A stretch of 64,000 nt of DNA, from positions 186,001-250,000 of the forward strand of contig JAERTD010000014.1 of assembly GCA_016845175.1 (NCBI GenBank). The letters run 5' to 3'. Numbering within the stretch: the stretch's first letter is position 1; the number at the start of each line of letters is the position of its first letter. Made by a program: the position numbers and the translations under genes. This DNA is from Bacteroidota bacterium (GTDB lineage Bacteria > Bacteroidota > Bacteroidia > Bacteroidales > F082). The notes below the pieces were generated by a model. That model was not told the DNA's origin, made no database searches, and saw only the letters and a list, made by a program, of their open reading frames with translations. This document shows positions 29,201 to 37,356 of the stretch, in pieces.

Positions 29201-29284
29201 ATAGAGATGGGCTCCCTACTGATTCATGACAGCGATACCATTAAGGGGGATCAAAAAAGACTGGCGGATATTTTCTATAATTAG
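26255..29284 (+). CDS. CotH-kinase-like lipoprotein with C-terminal right-handed beta-helix (paralogue 2)
   Basis: A 1009-residue lipoprotein (lipobox ending LMPSC, Cys28) of the same three-part design as the preceding gene, and clearly its paralogue: WNNGQADAWFDDLEI, MRLKGDWLDH, NRGLYAYEDHFSKH, RHSLIWHNQRFYYNP with LEPIAFDCF, and helix turns such as NQCEDALNIIRS and NIGNDAIDFSGS line up one to one. ATG overlaps the previous stop by one base, so the pair is co-translated. The active-site Gly after IAFD in paralogue 1 is Cys here. Tandem retention suggests division of labour, for example different target proteins or glycans. VTC and DUF4956 genes follow 95 bases later. Confidence 0.72.
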   Translation: MISKLHSGLLVWLMCPLVFMALALMPSCVDYESRALDYQLTFDMETVSADGKFLVSQEDTLWRTSGGVLRTTEVSRSGSYAVRTGNKSPFALAVSFPDIGPDTYVTASIWRKSSEDIAKLVVSSTQSKQLYHMTSKTVEYGDDGWEKLKLEFFTPANFAYQEIKVNVWNNGQADAWFDDLEISILREKSYPEYQESTFYIEMDTTEFMRLQQVRLRAFNDGVLQSQDEDWVKGVVFSKDKAMKAKMRLKGDWLDHLYGDKWSLRIKLRGDDSWKRMKVFSVQTPLARMGVNEWYFHQVCMAEGLLTTRYGFMPLGINGENRGLYAYEDHFSKHLLESQNRREGPIVRFVEDALWDTRVYNENGKRNLKKTPIFDASPIKPFTASRIVEDTNKLKQYLVAQNLMLQYKNRTQPASEIFNVDMLAKYFALADVFIARHSLIWHNQRFYYNPVLCKLEPIAFDCFSDIGLGEYAGKPIWGFLKSDSKNRLGGEFIMVRELFNDSLFVSQYIKALEKYSSEAFLESMSGRFLDEALHYDSLLRLEYPDHIFDLEALTVNAKEIRKHLPSFKELNQARKQQGLQWVNEPVIVSELDTVLGDSFLPNLLQCYIQALDDDSMTIRVKNYFPEELTILGVGRTKDRMDAFPVPSPVIKAYKGNAPSLDFTVEKSEGFYLFVSRPGGGQMITTEIYQWPEPDGSLSPVQELVTQSSFDESHELYEARGRQIIFNKGNWQLKENLIIPSGYEVVFNAGTTLDMVDEALFISYSPIIMKGSAANPIRIMSSDFSARGFTVIQAESRSLLEHVIFENLNTLAYKSWVLTGAVNFYESDVDIYQTRFSRNQCEDALNIIRSNFLVSHSSFEHIFADAFDSDFCTGEVRNTNFTNIGNDAIDFSGSQIFIADCQIHAINDKGISAGENSQLTVERVNITHANIGLASKDLSTLVVSNSTVSDCNYGVVLLQKKPEYGSAQMILNQTKLLHSKTTRLIEMGSLLIHDSDTIKGDQKRLADIFYN

Positions 29285-29335
29285 CAAATACATGTATCAG
29301 CATATACTAAGCAAGCAGAATAGCAGTTATTTTCA

Positions 29336-29343
29336 TACATTTG
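29336..29343 (+). promoter_or_regulatory. Bacteroidota -7 element for the DUF4956-VTC pair
   Basis: TACATTTG matches TAnnTTTG, 36 bases before the DUF4956 start, suggesting this gene pair can be transcribed apart from the CotH genes. Confidence 0.45.
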
Positions 29344-29379
29344 CAGCTTCAAAAAAAATCATAATTAAGACCTAAAGCA

Positions 29380-30063
29380 ATGAACGACAGGTGGAATCTG
29401 TTCCAGAAATTCTTAATCACACAGGAACAGCAGATATCATTAACTGAGTTTTTAATCAATTCAGGAGTCATATTAGTATTGGCCATTATTTTGGAATTAA
29501 CCTATATTAAATGCTCACGGACCATTTCCAATCGCAGACAATTTGCAGGTGTTTTCCTGCTCATTGCCTTCACCACCATGTTAATCATCACCATTGTTAA
29601 ATCATCACTGGCTCTGTCACTGGGTTTGGTAGGTGCTTTGTCAATTGTGAGGTTTAGGGCTGCCATCAAAGAGCCTGAAGAGCTGGCATATATTTTCTTT
29701 GCCATTGCCCTTGGTCTTGGCCTGGGTGCCAACCAGACCTTTGTAGTCATTGAGGCTTTTGTCATTGGAATGGCCATTTTGTGGGGACGTTATTTCTTCA
29801 AAGGAAAACGCTCGTCCCATCAAAATTTATACCTGAGTTTTTCTGCCAAAGCAGGAGATGCCAAATTGGATGATATCATCGTTGCCGTAGAAAAAACCTT
29901 TGGTAAGAACAACCTCAGACGTTATGACGAAAACAAAGATCTCATTGAAGCCTCATTTTTAGTGGACACACCTAATCAAGCCAAACTGGCGGATTTCAAG
30001 AAAAGTGTGGAAAGCTTTGGAGATAGTGTTAGGGTAAGCTTTGTGGAAAGCAAATCCTTCTAA
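29380..30063 (+). CDS. DUF4956 family membrane protein
   Basis: A 227-residue protein with an N-terminal cytoplasmic stretch, about four transmembrane segments (residues 25-140) and a soluble C-terminal ferredoxin-like domain. The family signature is ALSLGLVGALSIVRFRAAIK followed by EPEELAYIFFAIALGLGLGA. DUF4956 genes are repeatedly found beside VTC-domain polymerases and CotH genes in distant bacteria (established as a neighbourhood, not as a function). Here the VTC gene starts 17 bases downstream. It could be the membrane channel or anchor for the VTC product. Confidence 0.85.
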   Translation: MNDRWNLFQKFLITQEQQISLTEFLINSGVILVLAIILELTYIKCSRTISNRRQFAGVFLLIAFTTMLIITIVKSSLALSLGLVGALSIVRFRAAIKEPEELAYIFFAIALGLGLGANQTFVVIEAFVIGMAILWGRYFFKGKRSSHQNLYLSFSAKAGDAKLDDIIVAVEKTFGKNNLRRYDENKDLIEASFLVDTPNQAKLADFKKSVESFGDSVRVSFVESKSF

Positions 30064-30080
30064 CCAGTCATTCACAACCT

Positions 30081-30782
30081 ATGTTTTTTCCTCCCTTTAA
30101 CGAAGAAAAGAGCAGATTTGAACGTAAGTTCCTCGTGAAGGATATGCCTTACCATGGTATTGAACATCAGGTAAAAATGCATCCATCAGCATTTTCTCCA
30201 TTGTTCCATCCAAGGCATATCAACAATATTTATCTGGATACCATTGAAATGGATTTTTTCACTGATAATGTATCCGGGAAAGGAAGCAGACGTAAGGCTC
30301 GTATACGCTGGTATGGTGATCTTAAGGGGAAAATTGAAAAACCAGTTCTGGAATTTAAGGTTAGGGAAGGTATGTTGGGTAATAAACTTTCTTTTCCCTT
30401 GGTGCCTTTTACACTGGACAATAAATTCAATGCCACCACCCTTCAGGAATGTTTTAGGATTTCAGACCTGCCTGAGTGGGCCTATGGTGTGTTGTCACAG
30501 CTGAAACCCGCTTTGTTAAATCGCTACCGTAGGCAATACTTCATCAGCTTCGATAAAAACTTCCGACTAACCATGGATGATGAACTGAGCTATCATGGCA
30601 TTGGTGTACATAACAATAACCTTCTGGAGAAACATGATGGAGAGGGTGTAATAGTGGAGTTGAAATATGATAACCCAATGGATGATCTGGCACCAAATGT
30701 GACCAATCACCTGCCTTTTAGGCTGACCAAAAGCTCTAAATATGTGAATGGGATTGAATTGTTGCACCCCATGTTTGCTTAG
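30081..30782 (+). CDS. VTC domain protein, candidate polyphosphate (or related) polymerase
   Basis: A 233-residue cytoplasmic protein with the tunnel-fold motifs of the VTC domain: ERKFLV near the N-terminus, INNIYLDT, RRKARIRWYG, KPVLEFKVREG, a central NRYRRQYF, VIVELKYD and C-terminal RLTKSSKYVNGIEL. The alternating basic residues and the ExK pairs are those used by yeast Vtc4 to bind ATP and growing polyphosphate. There is no SPX domain. Together with DUF4956 it may make and export a polyphosphate-like polymer, or act on the same target as the CotH-like proteins. Enzyme fold is confident; product is inferred. Confidence 0.82.
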   Translation: MFFPPFNEEKSRFERKFLVKDMPYHGIEHQVKMHPSAFSPLFHPRHINNIYLDTIEMDFFTDNVSGKGSRRKARIRWYGDLKGKIEKPVLEFKVREGMLGNKLSFPLVPFTLDNKFNATTLQECFRISDLPEWAYGVLSQLKPALLNRYRRQYFISFDKNFRLTMDDELSYHGIGVHNNNLLEKHDGEGVIVELKYDNPMDDLAPNVTNHLPFRLTKSSKYVNGIELLHPMFA

Positions 30783-30789
30783 CCACAGC

Positions 30790-33282
30790 TTACTCGTGGT
30801 AATATACCCGCTTCACACGACGGGAAATCCTGCTTAATATCTCATAAGGAATGGTATCTGCAGCATCTGCAAGTACAGATACCGGTTGATTGCGATCAAA
30901 AACAATCACATCATCACCTTCCTGGGCTTCAATGCCCTCCATATCAACCATGCACATATCCATGCATATATCACCCACAATAGGTGCGGCTTTGCCGTTC
31001 ACCAGCAAGGATAGTTTGCCATGGCCTAAATGACGCATCAAACCGTCAGCGTAACCCACTGACACTACCCCGATTCTCATATTCTTTGTGGCCGTAAAGC
31101 TTCTGTTATAACCAACGCTATCACCAGCGGCTACCAACCTTATTTGTGATAAGACTGAACGCAGGCAGGTTACTTGTTCCAGTGTCTGCTTTTGAGTAGG
31201 ATCGGCTCCGATACCATAAAGTCCAATACCCAACCTGACCATATCAAAAGTTTTGTCAGTAAAACGGAGGATGCCTGAGGAATTCAAAATATGCCTTAAT
31301 ATGTGATGATCAAAGGCCTTGACTATTGAATCACTCATCTGATCGAAACGTTCAATCTGTTCATGGGTAAAACTGTCGAGTTCCGGCTTGTCACTTCCCA
31401 CAAGGTGTGAAAATACACTTTGCACATAGATCATGGGGTTTGATTGCAGGCGTTGTGTCAGTTCTGGAATTTCCTTTTCTGAAAAGCCCAAACGGTGCAT
31501 TCCGGTATCAATTTTAATATGAACCTTAATGGGTTTGTTCTGGGGAATAGCTTGTCTCTTAATGGTCTTTTCCAACAGGTTCAAAGCCCTGAAACTAAAG
31601 ATTTCCGGTTCCAGCTGATGTTTGATCATACTGTCAAATGCATGCTCCTCAGGACTCATAACCATAATAGGCAAGGTGATTCCAGCCTTCCTTAACTCAA
31701 TCCCTTCATCGGTGTAGGCAACAGCTAGATAATCCACCTGATGAAATTGAAGCATATTGGCTATTTCAAAACCGCCACTGCCATAAGAAAATGCCTTGAC
31801 CATAGCCATCAGTTTGGTTCCCTTTTTAAGCCTGGAACGAAAGGTGTTCAAGTTATTTATTAGGGCATCCAGGTTGATCTCCAAGACCGTTTCATGGGCC
31901 TTTTGCTGCAGTCGCCGGCTAATCTGTTCGAACTCAAACTTTCTCGCCCCTTTTAGCAGAATGGATTGGTTGCTAAAGCCTGCGAATGAGTGGTTTCGTA
32001 AAAAAGCCTCTGTGTTGGGATAAAAGAAGCTGTTGGAATCAAAGCAGGATCTTTGTTTTGATATGGCCGAGCCGATACCAATAAAGTGGGTAATATTTTT
32101 CTGCCTCAACAGGCTAGCCACTTCATCGTATAAATCCACTTCGTTTTTACCGCTTTGAAGGATATCGGAAAGAATTAACACCTTATCCCGATGTTGGTTT
32201 TGTTGATTCAGAAAATCAATGGCAATGCTCAGTGAGTTGAAATCTGAATTATAGGCATCGTTGATAATGGTACAATTATTAACTCCTTCCTTAAGCTCCA
32301 ACCTCATGGCTATGGGGTTTAAACCCATCATCCGCTCCCTTATCAACTCCTGACTGTAGGATTGCATTAACATAAAACACCAGCAATGAATCGCATTTTC
32401 AATGGATGCATCATCGGTAAAAGGTATTTGAATCTCCAGAGGTTCATCAGCAAGTTTGGCCTTTATTTTTGTTGTTTTACCCTGTTTATCAATGGAAATG
32501 ATTTGAAGGTCATTGGCCTCATTTTTCCCCCAACTGAAGGTCTTAATGTTTTCCAGTATCCCCGAGCGTATGATAACTTCCTGTAACTCCTTATGGTCTG
32601 CACTATAGATAAGCTGGTCAACCTTGGTAAAAAGGGTAAGCTTTTCGCCTACTTTTTGCAGGGTACTGATGAAGTTTTCATCGTGGGCCTGACCGATATT
32701 AGTAAATATGCCTATGCTTGGATTAATAATCGTTTGCAGGGATTGCATTTCTTCAGGTTCAGAAATTCCTGCTTCAAAAATAGCCAGTTCGTGGGTGGTA
32801 TTCATTTGCCATACTGACAAAGGAACTCCAATTTGAGAATTGTAACTTTTAGGACTCCTAACGATCTTTTTGTCTTTGCTCAACAATTGGAACAACCATT
32901 CCTTCACAATAGTTTTACCATTACTACCTGTAATTCCTACTACGGGAACTTGGAAACTGTTCCTGTGTGCTGCCGAGATTCTTTGGAGGGCTTCCAAAGT
33001 GTCATCCACCACAAAGAAATGTGCATCGGGACAGGAATTACAGCGTTCGGCTTGCTTAGAAATAACAAAGATCCGTAAACCGGCAGCGTATAATTTCTCC
33101 ACATATTTGTGTCCGTCATTCCTCTTACTAACCAGAGCAAAAAACATACAGTTTTCTGGATGGATGAGCCTGCGGCTATCGATCAATATATCCTTAACCC
33201 TAACGGAATCAGGATCATTTGAAATGAAATCTGCTTGAATGATTTCAGCGATTTCTTTGCCGGTATAAATTTTGTGAACCAC
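30790..33282 (-). CDS. murF-alr: Bifunctional MurF (UDP-MurNAc-tripeptide:D-Ala-D-Ala ligase) - alanine racemase
   Basis: An 830-residue fusion common in Bacteroidota. Residues 1-455 are MurF: DILIDSRRL, the ATP-binding P-loop GITGSNGKT (116-124), SYNSQIGVPLSV, GIFTNIGQAH and INDAYNSD. Residues about 465-830 are a fold III alanine racemase: the PLP lysine Lys496 in MVKAFSYGSG, HIKIDTGMHRLG, and GYNRSF with the second catalytic Tyr, then VGDICMDMCMVD. The fusion supplies D-Ala and adds D-Ala-D-Ala in peptidoglycan precursor synthesis. Its stop is 8 bases from the VTC stop on the opposite strand. pdxA, needed for the racemase cofactor PLP, lies 59 bases upstream on the same strand. Confidence 0.95.
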   Translation of the reverse strand: MVHKIYTGKEIAEIIQADFISNDPDSVRVKDILIDSRRLIHPENCMFFALVSKRNDGHKYVEKLYAAGLRIFVISKQAERCNSCPDAHFFVVDDTLEALQRISAAHRNSFQVPVVGITGSNGKTIVKEWLFQLLSKDKKIVRSPKSYNSQIGVPLSVWQMNTTHELAIFEAGISEPEEMQSLQTIINPSIGIFTNIGQAHDENFISTLQKVGEKLTLFTKVDQLIYSADHKELQEVIIRSGILENIKTFSWGKNEANDLQIISIDKQGKTTKIKAKLADEPLEIQIPFTDDASIENAIHCWCFMLMQSYSQELIRERMMGLNPIAMRLELKEGVNNCTIINDAYNSDFNSLSIAIDFLNQQNQHRDKVLILSDILQSGKNEVDLYDEVASLLRQKNITHFIGIGSAISKQRSCFDSNSFFYPNTEAFLRNHSFAGFSNQSILLKGARKFEFEQISRRLQQKAHETVLEINLDALINNLNTFRSRLKKGTKLMAMVKAFSYGSGGFEIANMLQFHQVDYLAVAYTDEGIELRKAGITLPIMVMSPEEHAFDSMIKHQLEPEIFSFRALNLLEKTIKRQAIPQNKPIKVHIKIDTGMHRLGFSEKEIPELTQRLQSNPMIYVQSVFSHLVGSDKPELDSFTHEQIERFDQMSDSIVKAFDHHILRHILNSSGILRFTDKTFDMVRLGIGLYGIGADPTQKQTLEQVTCLRSVLSQIRLVAAGDSVGYNRSFTATKNMRIGVVSVGYADGLMRHLGHGKLSLLVNGKAAPIVGDICMDMCMVDMEGIEAQEGDDVIVFDRNQPVSVLADAADTIPYEILSRISRRVKRVYYHE

Positions 33283-33341
33283 AGTTTGGCTTTTTATAAT
33301 GCAATGAGTAGCGTTCAGGTTTTGAAAATCCTGAACTAACC

Positions 33342-34451
33342 CTAGTCTCTTTTTCTGTTATCAGAATTGTGGTTTCCCTTTGAATGATCATTTTCATTCA
33401 TCAGTCCAAAAGGCAATGGATTCTTGCTCATTTCCTGAAAACGCAAACGGTTTTTATGTATGTCGCTGGCCAGATAAATAGCTTGTCGCATGGCCTTGGC
33501 CGATGCCTGATTCTTACCAGCTTTATCGTAAGCGGTACCATGAGCCGGGGAGGTTCTTACCACTGGTAAGCCTGCAGTGAAGTTTACACCGCCATCAAAT
33601 GCCATGGTTTTAAAAGGAATCAAGCCCTGATCGTGATACATGGCCAGAATAGCATCAAATTTTGAGTATTCAGTAGCGAAAAAAGCATCTGCCGGGAAGG
33701 GCCCGAAAACCAGTTTTCCGTCACTCTTAGCTTGTTCCACTGCTGGAATTATAATGTCATTTTCTTCCTGACCCAGCAAACCCAATTCCCCTGCATGGGG
33801 ATTGAGACCCAGTATGGCAATTTTTGGTTTTTCAATGCCAAAATCCATTGTTAAGGAAGCCTCCAGGGTGTTGAGTTTTGTGAGTATCATGTCTGAAGTG
33901 ATGGTCGAAGCTACGTCCTTAACAGGTATATGACCGGTAACCGTAGCTATTCTAAGCTTATCATTTACCATCATCATCAGATAATTGTTGCTTTCAAAGC
34001 AGGAGCCAAAGTATTCAGTATGGCCAGGAAAATTGAAGGCCTCTGAGTGAATATTGGATTTGTCGATGGGAGCCGTAACCACCACATCTATATGTTTGTC
34101 TTTCAGGTCTCTGGTTGCAGCCTCCAACGCTTCAAAGGCATATTTACCAGCAACTTTTGTAGATTTTCCAAACTCAAGCCTAATCTCATCATTGCTGAGG
34201 TTAACCAGATTTATTTTGGCATTTCTGGCCTGCTCAGCAGATTTGATTGTATTAAAATTAAAACTGTTGAAATTCAGGCTCTTGCAATGGTATGACAATA
34301 CACGTGACAAACCATAAATGACGGGTGTAAACATATCCAGCATGCGTACATCATTCAAGGCCTTCAATATCACTTCATAACCTATGCCATTTAAATCACC
34401 GTGGGTGATACCAATCCTTATTTTTGGGTCTCTGTTTTCACCTTTTGTCAT
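33342..34451 (-). CDS. pdxA: 4-hydroxythreonine-4-phosphate dehydrogenase
   Basis: A 369-residue NAD-dependent enzyme of DXP-dependent pyridoxal phosphate synthesis. Motifs: GITHGDLNGIGYEV at the N-terminus, NFPGHTEYFGSCF (metal-binding His), GLNPHAGELGLLGQEE, MYHDQGLIPFKT (second metal His) and VRTSPAHGTAYDKAGK. A longer frame with a TTG at 34472 exists, but that TTG is part of a -7 promoter element, so translation must start at the ATG at 34451. The last 25 residues are a polar Asn/His/Lys tail beyond the usual family end. The neighbouring murF-alr uses PLP, a plausible reason for co-location. Confidence 0.92.
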   Translation of the reverse strand: MTKGENRDPKIRIGITHGDLNGIGYEVILKALNDVRMLDMFTPVIYGLSRVLSYHCKSLNFNSFNFNTIKSAEQARNAKINLVNLSNDEIRLEFGKSTKVAGKYAFEALEAATRDLKDKHIDVVVTAPIDKSNIHSEAFNFPGHTEYFGSCFESNNYLMMMVNDKLRIATVTGHIPVKDVASTITSDMILTKLNTLEASLTMDFGIEKPKIAILGLNPHAGELGLLGQEENDIIIPAVEQAKSDGKLVFGPFPADAFFATEYSKFDAILAMYHDQGLIPFKTMAFDGGVNFTAGLPVVRTSPAHGTAYDKAGKNQASAKAMRQAIYLASDIHKNRLRFQEMSKNPLPFGLMNENDHSKGNHNSDNRKRD

Positions 34452-34469
34452 AATCTGATCTTTACTTTG

Positions 34470-34477
34470 CAAAAGTA
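34470..34477 (-). promoter_or_regulatory. Bacteroidota -7 element for pdxA
   Basis: On the minus strand TACTTTTG matches TAnnTTTG, 18 bases before the chosen ATG. It overlaps an alternative TTG start, which it argues against. Confidence 0.45.
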
Positions 34478-34585
34478 AGTTAAAATAAGTCTTTATCCAT
34501 TTTCAATTGCAGGGGTGTTGAGTCATCTAATCATGTCAGCCTGATGGGCCTGTATTGTGTTTTCACATATCACAATATCTGAGGC

Positions 34586-36253
34586 CTAAGGCAGGTTCCC
34601 TACCCGAAAAGTATAACGCAAGGCTTCGCCAAAGTCATATGGAAAAAGGTGAATTAATTCTCCATCCAGGGTATGTATGGCTATTTTACCATTAATACCC
34701 ATTTTTTCGGGTTCACTTCGGTAATACCACCAATGCCTGTTCATGCCATCTTCCATTTTATCAGTCAAAATAAATGAGTAACATCCGGTACTGAGCTTGA
34801 TAGTGTCATTATAGGTAGTGCTATCTGCCAAAGTCATTCGTTCATATAAGATGCCACCATTTTCGTTGGTTATTGTGTACGCATTCTCAACAGCTCTGCC
34901 CTTATTATTAGCTTCAATGTGTATGACAAATGATTCGGGTAACTCAGGAGGTATTTGTATCCCAGACATAGCTAAGTTATTGGCTTGGTAGTCATCGGTA
35001 ACACCATTGGCTTTGTCCAAAACAACTACAAACTTTGAATATTTATTGAGGCCTTTCCATGAGGGAGCAGGAAGCCAGACTTCAGTTTGTTCAAGAAAAT
35101 CCAGCTCGCCAGTCCAGTGATAAGTTGATTTTTCACCATTTTCTAATCCATAGCTGATATCAAGGCTTTGTAAACTATGTCGACCTGTATTTTGAATAAT
35201 AATCCTCGGTGACCCGCAAATGGGATTAATCCTGCTATAAGAATCCTTTTTACTCGGGCTGATAATATCCACAATGCGGGCATCCGTATCAAAAGATGGC
35301 GGGCCAAAGCTAAATAGCTGATGCGACATTCTGTACTCACCATTGCGTTCACCATTATCTTTATACATCTCGATGGCATAGTCAATCAGAACGCTATCTC
35401 CGGGTTTTACTTTGTCGGTAATTTCAAAATCGTATTCGTCCACTTTTGTTCCTGGACACCAGCCTGCCCTGTCGAATGGCCAGGTGCCTCCCTGAGGATA
35501 GATGGGATTAAAGCCGCAATCTGTCCAGACCTGCCAACGGTATAATTCCCATTCATTGACGAAATACATATGGGTTTTGGGGTCCCATTCACAACAATTA
35601 CGGGGGCCATTATGTCCATGCCCTGATATGCGTGCCCGTAGTTTAAATCCAGAGGCGTTTTCGTTCAATAGAACTTTTTTTGGCGGAAGCACCGAATCTG
35701 TGGCCAATTGTCCATATTTATAAAGTCCGGTGGGATACAGGTTTTCAATCTGCATAACCTCACGCACTGGTGTTCCTTTGATGAAAATAAATTGCATATC
35801 CAGTAATTCCTGATTGTTCCCTGAAACAAGGTCGACTTCTCCACTTAGTAAGGGTGCATATTCTGTTACATCATAAAACCATTTCCACCCTTTTTCACCT
35901 CCCATTTTGAGTCTTTTGCCATAAGGAGTGACAAAACTTCCCAATTGAAAGTGCTCGGATGTGTCTCCGTCGGGTACTTTTACATAGGTTTGGGTAATAT
36001 AATCCCATTCTCCGCATGGGTATTTATCACCTTTGGTGGCAGAATCGCATTTAAGGTGACGAACCATAAGTATCTTTTCCCAGCTATTATCTGCATCAGG
36101 AAATTGAAATGTGCCTGTGTATGGCGCACCCCATCCTTCAGGTGAAGGGTCTGAAAATGAAAAGGTTTGAACGATAATTGTATCGGGTTCTGAGGCATGA
36201 ATCAAGGGTGCCATCAAACAGTATAGCAAGGCTAATACAAATGGTTTCTTCAT
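34586..36253 (-). CDS. Secreted PNGase F-like protein (peptide-N-glycosidase family)
   Basis: A 555-residue protein with a clear signal peptide (MKKPFVLALLYCLMAPLIHA). Features of PNGase F-like jelly-roll pairs are visible: an early CGEWDYITQTYV block, GHGHNGPRNCCEWDPKTH (around residues 210-227), and the Cys-rich WTDCGFNPIYPQGGTWPF followed by DRAGWCPGTKVDEYDF. PNGase F removes N-glycans from glycoproteins by cleaving the Asn-GlcNAc amide. The C-terminal 150 residues add a further beta-rich domain with no T9SS sorting motif that I can see. Many Bacteroidota homologues have not been tested, so deglycosylase activity is inferred. Likely periplasmic. Confidence 0.75.
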   Translation of the reverse strand: MKKPFVLALLYCLMAPLIHASEPDTIIVQTFSFSDPSPEGWGAPYTGTFQFPDADNSWEKILMVRHLKCDSATKGDKYPCGEWDYITQTYVKVPDGDTSEHFQLGSFVTPYGKRLKMGGEKGWKWFYDVTEYAPLLSGEVDLVSGNNQELLDMQFIFIKGTPVREVMQIENLYPTGLYKYGQLATDSVLPPKKVLLNENASGFKLRARISGHGHNGPRNCCEWDPKTHMYFVNEWELYRWQVWTDCGFNPIYPQGGTWPFDRAGWCPGTKVDEYDFEITDKVKPGDSVLIDYAIEMYKDNGERNGEYRMSHQLFSFGPPSFDTDARIVDIISPSKKDSYSRINPICGSPRIIIQNTGRHSLQSLDISYGLENGEKSTYHWTGELDFLEQTEVWLPAPSWKGLNKYSKFVVVLDKANGVTDDYQANNLAMSGIQIPPELPESFVIHIEANNKGRAVENAYTITNENGGILYERMTLADSTTYNDTIKLSTGCYSFILTDKMEDGMNRHWWYYRSEPEKMGINGKIAIHTLDGELIHLFPYDFGEALRYTFRVGNLP

Positions 36254-36277
36254 CTGTAATTTGGTTTATTTGGGTGT

Positions 36278-36285
36278 CAAATGTA
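36278..36285 (-). promoter_or_regulatory. Bacteroidota -7 element for the PNGase F-like gene
   Basis: On the minus strand TACATTTG matches TAnnTTTG, 25 bases before the ATG at 36253. Confidence 0.4.
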
Positions 36286-36337
36286 GTGATATTCAAAATA
36301 TTTTGGACTTTTGCAGTCTAAAGATTAGCATTGCATT

Positions 36338-37330
36338 ATGGCCACTTCGAACTTTGTCGATTATGTAAAAATTTACTGTCACTCAGGAAATGGCGGATCA
36401 GGATCTGTGCATTTTCGTCGTGAGAAGTACATCCCCAAGGGAGGGCCTGATGGTGGTGATGGCGGCAAGGGAGGTGATATACTGATGGTTGGGAACAGCC
36501 ATATGTGGACCTTGCTACACCTGAGATATACCAGACACCTGAGAGCTGATCATGGAGAATCTGGTGGTGCACAAAGAAGTACAGGTGCCAATGGTGAGGA
36601 TATTATTATCCAGGTTCCCCTGGGAACCATAGCACGTGATAATGAAACAGGTGAAGTTATTGGTGAGATCACAGAACACGACCAGCAATTTGTTCTCTTA
36701 CAAGGAGGAAAAGGTGGTCTGGGAAATGATCATTTTAAGACCTCCACTAATCAGGCTCCCAAATATGCCCAACCCGGTGAGGAAGGCCTTGAAGCATTTA
36801 TTCTGTTCGAATTAAAAATACTTGCTGATGTGGGCTTGGTTGGTTTTCCCAATGCCGGGAAATCTACCCTATTGTCAGTGGTGTCAGCAGCTAAACCTGA
36901 GATTGCCGATTACCCTTTTACCACACTCAGACCTAATCTCGGAATAGTAGGGTACAGAGATAGTAAATCCTTTGTCATGGCTGATATTCCTGGAATTATT
37001 GAAGGTGCCCATGAAGGAAAAGGCCTTGGTTTGCGTTTCCTAAGACATATTGAAAGGAACTCCATTCTGCTTTTTCTGGTGCCTGCAGATAGCGATGATA
37101 TAAAAAAAGAATATCACATTCTCCTCAATGAGTTGAAACAATACAATCCTGAATTGCTGGACAAAGCAAGAATACTGGCTGTTTCAAAATCAGATATGCT
37201 GGATGAAGAACTAAAGGAAGAAATTCAAACGGATTTACCCGATGTCCCAGCCGTTTTTATTTCATCGGTAGCCCAAATTGGTTTACAAAAACTAAAAGAT
37301 ATGATTTGGGTGGCTTTGGCTGGTGAGTAG
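36338..37330 (+). CDS. obg: Obg/CgtA family ribosome-assembly GTPase
   Basis: A 330-residue protein. The N-terminal Obg fold is Gly-rich ([33 protein letters not shown]). The G domain has G1 GFPNAGKST, the switch region [12 protein letters not shown]3 [16 protein letters not shown], and SKSD in the G4 position (usual NKxD, here SKSD). Obg binds the 50S precursor and responds to ppGpp. The protein ends at about 330 residues without the longer C-terminal domain seen in some Gram-positives. Confidence 0.96.
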   Translation: MATSNFVDYVKIYCHSGNGGSGSVHFRREKYIPKGGPDGGDGGKGGDILMVGNSHMWTLLHLRYTRHLRADHGESGGAQRSTGANGEDIIIQVPLGTIARDNETGEVIGEITEHDQQFVLLQGGKGGLGNDHFKTSTNQAPKYAQPGEEGLEAFILFELKILADVGLVGFPNAGKSTLLSVVSAAKPEIADYPFTTLRPNLGIVGYRDSKSFVMADIPGIIEGAHEGKGLGLRFLRHIERNSILLFLVPADSDDIKKEYHILLNELKQYNPELLDKARILAVSKSDMLDEELKEEIQTDLPDVPAVFISSVAQIGLQKLKDMIWVALAGE

Positions 37331-37356
37331 AATGTTATCACCCAACATTTCAGACA

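Noticed and set aside
34449-34472. TTG start of pdxA at 34472
   Set aside because: The TTG is inside the -7 promoter element, so transcription starts downstream of it and the ATG at 34451 is used.
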